NCBI RefSeq assembly: GCF_000238295.3
Contig: NZ_AHCD03000031.1
Location: forward strand, 1-64,000
DNA from: Pseudoalteromonas rubra
GTDB taxonomy: Bacteria > Pseudomonadota > Gammaproteobacteria > Enterobacterales > Alteromonadaceae
Length of the DNA: 64,000 nt
Reading direction: 5' to 3'
Part shown: in pieces, positions 59,542 through 64,000 of the stretch
Numbering within the stretch: position 1 is the first letter of the stretch
Layout: the number at the start of each line of letters is the position of its first letter
The notes under the pieces: model-generated
What the model saw: the letters and a program-made list of their open reading frames with translations, nothing else
What the model was told of the DNA's origin: nothing
Databases searched by the model: none
Position numbers and translations under genes: made by a program

Positions 59542-60570
59542 ATGATGATCCTTCGCCCAATCCAGAAAAGCGATTATTCAGCGCTTTTGAACATTGCCCA
59601 GGAGTCGGGGCATGGCTTTACTTCATTGCCGGTCAATGAAGAATTGCTGCAAAACAAGATCGAACGTTCAGTTGCTTCATTTGCCAAAGAAACAGATGTG
59701 CCTTTTGATGAAGGCTACTTATTTGTACTTGAAGACAGTGAAACAGGCGAAGTCGTTGGCACCAGCGCCATCGAAGCCGCAGTGGGTCTTGATGATGCCT
59801 TCTATCACTACCACTTAAGTAAAGTGATCCACTCATCGCGGACTTTGAATGTTTACAAAGCAGTGGATATTCTAACCCTGTGTAATGACTACACCGGTGC
59901 CACTGAGTTGTGTACTTTATTCCTGCGCGATAAATACCGTCGTGGATTAAATGGCAAATTATTGTCAAAGTCACGCTTCATGTTTATCAATCAGCATCGT
60001 GACCGTTTTGCAGAAACGGTGATTGCTGAGATGCGTGGTGTCTCTGATGAAAATGGCGACAGTCCATTCTGGCAGTGGCTGGAAGAGCACTTTTTCTCGA
60101 TGGATTTTCCAACCGCAGATTATCTGACAGGCATTGGTCAAAAAGTATTCATTGCTGAGTTGATGCCAAAGTACCCGATCTACGTCAACCTGCTTAGCAA
60201 AGAAGCGCAGTCTGTGGTCGGTGAAGTACATGACAACACCCGCCCGGCGATTGAATTACTTAAGAGCGAAGGCTTTACGTTCAATGGCTACGTTGATATT
60301 TTCGATGCCGGTCCAACCGTAGAGGCCAAAGTCGACAATATCCGTACCGTGCGTGAAGTGCGCAAGTATACAGTCCGCATTGATGATCAGGTCAAGATCG
60401 ATGCAGAAGGTTCCCCCGTGATGATAGCTAATGATAAACTAGCGGGATATCGTGCGACGGCACTGACGTTAGCGCTACCAGAAAAAGCAACGGAAGTTGC
60501 CATCCCTGGTGCGGTAGCTAAGGCCCTTCAGATCGCTGACGGTGATACCGTTAGTATTGCAACTCTTTAA
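59542..60570 (+). CDS. Arginine N-succinyltransferase AstA
   Basis: First enzyme of the ammonia-producing AST pathway, joining succinyl-CoA to arginine. It has 342 residues as usual. MILRPIQKSDYSALLNIAQESGHGFTSLP at the start, GTSAIEAAVGLDDAFYHYHLS near 75, and YVDIFDAGPTVEA near 245 are family sequences. GAGGAG at 59525-59530 suits ATG 59542 or the next ATG. It ends before AstD, whose start lies 13 bp after the stop. Confidence 0.94.
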   Translation: MMILRPIQKSDYSALLNIAQESGHGFTSLPVNEELLQNKIERSVASFAKETDVPFDEGYLFVLEDSETGEVVGTSAIEAAVGLDDAFYHYHLSKVIHSSRTLNVYKAVDILTLCNDYTGATELCTLFLRDKYRRGLNGKLLSKSRFMFINQHRDRFAETVIAEMRGVSDENGDSPFWQWLEEHFFSMDFPTADYLTGIGQKVFIAELMPKYPIYVNLLSKEAQSVVGEVHDNTRPAIELLKSEGFTFNGYVDIFDAGPTVEAKVDNIRTVREVRKYTVRIDDQVKIDAEGSPVMIANDKLAGYRATALTLALPEKATEVAIPGAVAKALQIADGDTVSIATL

Positions 60571-60583
60571 TTGGGAAAGAATT

Positions 60584-62056
60584 ATGACAACACACGCAGC
60601 ACAGTTTATCAATGGTGAGTGGCGCTTAGGCGAAGGCGCAGCATTTGCGTCGGTAAACCCGGCTAATAACGAAGAGATCTGGCGTGCAAACGCGGCAACC
60701 GCAGCGCAAGTTGATAGCGCCGTTAAAGCCGCACGTGAAGCCTTCTATACCTGGAGCGAGCTGGCGTTTGAAGAGCGTCTTGCTGTGGTTAAGCGTTTTG
60801 CTGAGCTACTGAAAGAAAACAGTGAAGCCCTCGCTGTCGCCATTGCTCAGGAAACAGGTAAGCCATTGTGGGAAACGCGCACTGAAGCGGGTGCCATGGT
60901 CGGTAAAATTGCCATTTCTGAAAAAGCCTACCACGAGCGTACAGGTGTGGTTGAAAACCCAATGCCAGTGGGGCGCGCTGTTATTCGTCACAAAGCCCAT
61001 GGTGTGGTTGCCGTTTTTGGCCCTTATAACTTCCCAGGTCACCTGCCTAACGGCCATATCGTGCCGGCATTGCTTGCAGGTAACACTGTGATCTTCAAGC
61101 CATCAGAGCTGACGCCTCATGTTGCAGAGCTGACATTGAAACTATGGGAGCAGGCAGGTCTGCCAAACGGCGTGGTTAACCTGGTACAGGGTGAAGTGGA
61201 AACGGGTAAAGCATTGGCGTCACACAAAGGCATCGATGGCTTGTTCTTCACTGGTTCTTCTCGTACCGGTCACCTGTTGCATGAACAGTATGCCGGTCAG
61301 CCTGGAAAAATTCTGGCCTTGGAAATGGGCGGTAACAACCCACTGATCGTGAAAGATGTCGCAGATACCAAAGCGGCCGTACATGACATCATCCAGTCTG
61401 CATTCATTTCAAGTGGTCAGCGTTGTACTTGTGCGCGCAAACTGTTCCTGCCTGAAGGTGAGCAGGGTGATGTGATCCTGGCGCAACTGCTTAAAGCGAC
61501 TAAAGCGATTAAGATTGGTAACTATGATGCTGAAGATCAGCCGTTCATGGGCTCTATGATCTCTAACAATGCCGCTGCTGGTATGGTTGCAGCACAGCAA
61601 CAGCTGGTTGAGCTTGGTGGTGAGATTCTGCTTGAGCTGACGCACACAGAAGGCACAGGTTTTGTAACACCTGGTATCATTGAATGTAGCAAAGTGACTG
61701 ACTTCCCCGATGATGAGCACTTTGGTCCGTTGCTGAAGGTTTTCCGTTACAACGATTTTGATGCGGCGATTGAAAAGGCCAACGACACCAGCTTTGGTCT
61801 GTCTGCCGGTTTACTGGGTGACAATCAGGCGGATTACGAGCACTTCCTGCGTCGTAGCCGTGCTGGTATTGTTAACTGGAACCGCCCTATCACTGGTGCT
61901 TCGAGTGCAGCTCCGTTTGGTGGTATCGGTGCATCTGGTAACCACAGAGCAAGTGCCTACTATGCAGCAGACTACTGTGCATACCCTGTGGCTTCGGTAG
62001 AACTGGACAAAGTAACTTTGCCAGGTACCTTGAGTCCGGGCCTGACAATCGAGTAA
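60584..62056 (+). CDS. Succinylglutamate semialdehyde dehydrogenase AstD
   Basis: NAD-dependent aldehyde dehydrogenase of the AST pathway, 490 residues. FINGEWRLGEGA starts the fold, PYNFPGHLPNGHI is near 150, FTGSSRTG near 230, the general-base Glu in ALEMGGNNP near 255 and the catalytic Cys in SGQRCTCARKL near 285. ATG 60584 has GGGAAAG before it and begins with MTTHAAQFING; a longer frame from 60542 lies in the astA end and is rejected. astB and astE are not in this window. A terminator follows. Confidence 0.94.
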   Translation: MTTHAAQFINGEWRLGEGAAFASVNPANNEEIWRANAATAAQVDSAVKAAREAFYTWSELAFEERLAVVKRFAELLKENSEALAVAIAQETGKPLWETRTEAGAMVGKIAISEKAYHERTGVVENPMPVGRAVIRHKAHGVVAVFGPYNFPGHLPNGHIVPALLAGNTVIFKPSELTPHVAELTLKLWEQAGLPNGVVNLVQGEVETGKALASHKGIDGLFFTGSSRTGHLLHEQYAGQPGKILALEMGGNNPLIVKDVADTKAAVHDIIQSAFISSGQRCTCARKLFLPEGEQGDVILAQLLKATKAIKIGNYDAEDQPFMGSMISNNAAAGMVAAQQQLVELGGEILLELTHTEGTGFVTPGIIECSKVTDFPDDEHFGPLLKVFRYNDFDAAIEKANDTSFGLSAGLLGDNQADYEHFLRRSRAGIVNWNRPITGASSAAPFGGIGASGNHRASAYYAADYCAYPVASVELDKVTLPGTLSPGLTIE

Positions 62057-62128
62057 AATCCTAAATGGTGAGACTCCCCTTTATTACTAAGGTGGATTAC
62101 CGTTAGATTCTCACTCTTTAGTATTGGA

Positions 62129-62165
62129 AAAAGCAGCCTTGCGTAAAACTTGGCTGCTTTTTTGT
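62129..62165 (+). terminator. Intrinsic terminator after astD
   Basis: AAAAGCAGCC pairs with GGCTGCTTTT across a 13-base loop and runs into a T stretch. It lies about 75 bp after the astD stop. Confidence 0.8.
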
Positions 62166-62253
62166 TGGTCAGCAAATATCAAAAGTAGCAATCAAAACTA
62201 GTTTCTGCTTAAATCAATAGGAGATGTCATTGATACATTCAGGTGGGCAATAT

Positions 62254-62592
62254 ATGGTTTTAGATAAACAAGGATACGATGAGTTAGTCATGTACCTAAC
62301 GCAACACTTAGCCTTGTTTGAGAAGCCGGGTGTGGTGAAAGCCAATGCACCTAAGGTGTTGGAGTTAATAGAAGATGTGATTGCTGAGCACGTGATCCGC
62401 CTCTGTGAGCAACAGACCGGATTGACGACCGAACAACGTAGCCTGATTGTCAGAGAAGTTGACGGCATCGTGTATGATTTGCAGGAAGTACTCTCCAGCG
62501 TCACTGAGCAACGCGTAACCGAAGAACAACGAGAATTTATTGAAGAATTTGCCGGGTTAGTGAAGAACCTGTTCGATAATGCAATTAACTGA
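62254..62592 (+). CDS. DUF3802 family protein (112 aa)
   Basis: Small soluble helical protein conserved in Alteromonadales. The start MVLDKQGYDELVMYLTQHLALFE and the end VTEEQREFIEEFAGLVKNLF are the family pattern. Function unknown. ATG 62254 is preferred over an in-frame ATG at 62224 because AGGTGGG lies seven bases before it, whereas the earlier ATG abuts its purine run. The gene lies alone between astD and an OsmC gene. Confidence 0.72.
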   Translation: MVLDKQGYDELVMYLTQHLALFEKPGVVKANAPKVLELIEDVIAEHVIRLCEQQTGLTTEQRSLIVREVDGIVYDLQEVLSSVTEQRVTEEQREFIEEFAGLVKNLFDNAIN

Positions 62593-62619
62593 CGCTGTTT
62601 TGGCTGTCAGGAATTAAAG

Positions 62620-62645
62620 ATAACACCGCCTTATGGCGGTGTTAT
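62620..62645. other. Perfect hairpin before the OsmC gene
   Basis: ATAACACCGCC, TTAT, GGCGGTGTTAT is an 11-bp perfect stem 30 bp after the DUF3802 stop and 30 bp before the OsmC start. The downstream sequence TAGTTTTAG lacks a full T run. It is either a weak terminator or a leader hairpin of the OsmC mRNA. Confidence 0.55.
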
Positions 62646-62674
62646 TAGTTTTAGGAACTAGAGGAATAATAAAC

Positions 62675-63088
62675 ATGCAAGCAAGTGTGAAGTGGGTTGA
62701 CGGCGATACTTTTATTGGGCGATCTCATTCTGGTCATAATGTGGTTTTTGATGCTGGTTCTGACAGTGCCGCACCCAGCCCGATGGAAATGGTGTTGATG
62801 TCAGCAGGTTGCTGCTCATCGGTGGATGTGGTGAGTATCCTGAAAAAAGCCAAACAGGATGTCAGTGATGTCACTGTGGAACTCACGGCAGAGCGTGCTG
62901 AGAGCGCACCTAGAGTATTTACAAAGATCAATCTACACTTTGTAGTAACTGGCAATAATGTGTCTGAAAAGCACCTGGCACGGGCCGTACAATTGTCTGC
63001 CGAGAAGTACTGTTCTGTGGCCTTAATGCTTGAAAAAGCAGTAGAAATTACCCATAGCCATGAGGTGGTTGAAAACAGCGCAAAATAG
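62675..63088 (+). CDS. OsmC/Ohr family protein (YhfA-like, 137 aa)
   Basis: Small peroxiredoxin-like protein. The first catalytic Cys lies in the pair AGCCSSVDV near residue 47 and the second in EKYCSVALML near 110, the OsmC two-Cys arrangement. In Gram-negative bacteria members reduce organic hydroperoxides; for the YhfA subgroup the substrate is unknown. ATG 62675 is chosen with AGAGGA before it; an in-frame ATG at 62633 would sit in the hairpin. The E. coli yhfA gene is beside crp; crp is not visible before this window ends. Confidence 0.83.
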   Translation: MQASVKWVDGDTFIGRSHSGHNVVFDAGSDSAAPSPMEMVLMSAGCCSSVDVVSILKKAKQDVSDVTVELTAERAESAPRVFTKINLHFVVTGNNVSEKHLARAVQLSAEKYCSVALMLEKAVEITHSHEVVENSAK

Positions 63089-63174
63089 TGCTTTTTCGAG
63101 ACGCTATTTTCGTATAAAATCCGCGAACTTTTATTTCTGCAGCGCAGATTTTCACGTTTTAAGGTGGGTCTATC

Positions 63175-63978
63175 GTGAACAAGCCCTTTGATAAAATTAA
63201 ACTCCATGGCTTTAACAACTTAACTAAGAGTTTAAGCTTTAGTATCTATGATATTTGCTATGCAAAGACCGAGCAGCAGCGAAAAGAATATCTGGAATAC
63301 ATCGATGAACAGTACAGTGCAGATCGTCTGACCGACATTCTGCGTGATGTTGTCGATATCATTGGTGCCAATGTACTAAATATTGCGCGTCAGGATTATG
63401 ACCCTCAGGGGGCGAGTGTCACCATCTTGGTATCAGAAGAGCCAGTAGAACAACAGACATTCGACAGCAATGAAGCGCCTGGTCCGTTGCCGGATTCGGT
63501 TGTTGCGCACCTGGATAAAAGCCATATCTGTGTGCACACCTATCCTGAAGCACATCCGCACGATGGCATTTGTACGTTCCGTGCCGATATCGAAGTATCG
63601 ACCTGTGGCATTATTTCTCCGCTGAAGGCACTCAACTTCCTGATCCATAAGCTGGAGTCAGATGTTGTGACCATAGATTATCGTGTACGTGGTTTTACTC
63701 GTGACGTGAACGGCGTAAAACACTACATAGATCATGCGATCCACTCTATCCAGAATTATATGACGGAAGACACCAAAGAGGCGTATCACATGGTGGATGT
63801 GAATGTGTATCAGGAAAACCTGTTCCACACTAAGATGATGCTAAAAGAAACCGATCTGAATACCTATTTATTCGGCATCACAACGGATGATCTGAATACT
63901 GAAGAAGAAGAGCAGATCCGTGAGCGTCTGAATCGAGAAATACAGGAAGTATTTTACGGTCGCAACCTACCGGAATAA
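63175..63978 (+). CDS. S-adenosylmethionine decarboxylase proenzyme SpeD
   Basis: Pyruvoyl-dependent enzyme that makes decarboxylated SAM, the aminopropyl donor for spermidine. Its 267 residues match the E. coli form (264), not the short Bacillus type. LHGFNNLTKSLSFSIYDICYAKT near 10-30 and PLPDSVVAHLDKSHICVHTYPE near 104-126 are strongly conserved. Self-cleavage is expected between Lys115 and Ser116, with Ser116 becoming the pyruvoyl group. A GTG start at 63175 follows AAGGTGGG. speE is not next to it within the window. Confidence 0.96.
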   Translation: MNKPFDKIKLHGFNNLTKSLSFSIYDICYAKTEQQRKEYLEYIDEQYSADRLTDILRDVVDIIGANVLNIARQDYDPQGASVTILVSEEPVEQQTFDSNEAPGPLPDSVVAHLDKSHICVHTYPEAHPHDGICTFRADIEVSTCGIISPLKALNFLIHKLESDVVTIDYRVRGFTRDVNGVKHYIDHAIHSIQNYMTEDTKEAYHMVDVNVYQENLFHTKMMLKETDLNTYLFGITTDDLNTEEEEQIRERLNREIQEVFYGRNLPE

Positions 63979-64000
63979 TGACTTGATATTATTCGTTTGG

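Noticed and set aside
1..64000. CRISPR arrays, tRNA or rRNA genes and insertion sequences
   Set aside because: I found no regularly spaced repeats, cloverleaf sequences, rRNA segments or transposase frames.

Overview
The window looks like core chromosome of a marine gammaproteobacterium of the order Alteromonadales, most likely Pseudoalteromonas. The base composition appears close to 48% G+C by eye, which would suit the P. rubra side of the genus; that species-level guess is inference. Support comes from the gene orders pilMNOPQ-aroK-aroB-damX-dam-rpe-gph-trpS, priA-ftsN-hslV-hslU, metJ/metB-metL and pabA-argD-astA-astD, plus Alteromonadales-type small proteins (DUF3802, DUF2970) and a leader peptide of the TPEVAGG type. 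There is no rRNA, tRNA, CRISPR array, insertion sequence or recognisable prophage.

Layout. 1-1530: an accessory-looking stretch with an intrinsic terminator, a 75-bp direct repeat, an unrecognised (perhaps nonsense-truncated) gene and a small Cys-rich double-glycine peptide gene resembling a RiPP or bacteriocin precursor. 1527-7130: hemN with an FNR-like box and two chemoreceptor genes, one behind a near-consensus sigma-28 promoter. 7384-13182: a nucleotide-sugar-epimerase-like gene and a split hut locus (hutC, hutI, hutG) that holds a degenerate GGDEF-EAL protein. 13258-17486: rraA, a coupled PAP2 phosphatase/glycosyltransferase pair and a third chemoreceptor. 17562-22613: DUF971 gene, hslU, hslV (behind a sigma-32-like promoter), ftsN, priA. 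22923-29280: rpmE, maeB, metJ, metB, metL with a met-box array. 29338-40988: mrcA, divergent from the type IV pilus assembly operon, then shikimate genes, damX and dam. 41010-44166: two small genes, then rpe-gph-trpS. 44227-52660: accessory genes, namely a solitary S24-type repressor, a secreted metalloprotease lipoprotein, an AraC/MFS divergent pair, a GH97 glucosidase and a cupredoxin/outer-membrane protein pair. 52686-64000: sthA, a fatty acid desaturase divergent from fabR across a perfect FabR palindrome, pabA, an HDOD protein, the arginine biosynthesis/AST catabolism genes, DUF3802, an OsmC protein and speD.

How the genes work together. Several pathways can be read with their control sites: histidine degradation (HutC operator), methionine synthesis (MetJ boxes), arginine metabolism (tandem ARG box), membrane lipid unsaturation (FabR site), heat-shock proteolysis (sigma-32 promoter), porphyrin synthesis under low oxygen (FNR-like box) and chemotaxis (sigma-28 promoter). 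hutH and hutU are not in the window.

The least ordinary items are the orphan double-glycine peptide at 1287-1478 with no maturation or export genes beside it, the c-di-GMP-type protein with eroded catalytic motifs inside the hut locus, a pappalysin-like lipoprotein whose zinc motif carries an extra residue, the cupredoxin/outer-membrane protein pair, and the desaturase with a coiled-coil tail under probable FabR control. I do not see a clear new multi-gene defence or biosynthetic system. All family assignments are from reading the sequence; no search was run.
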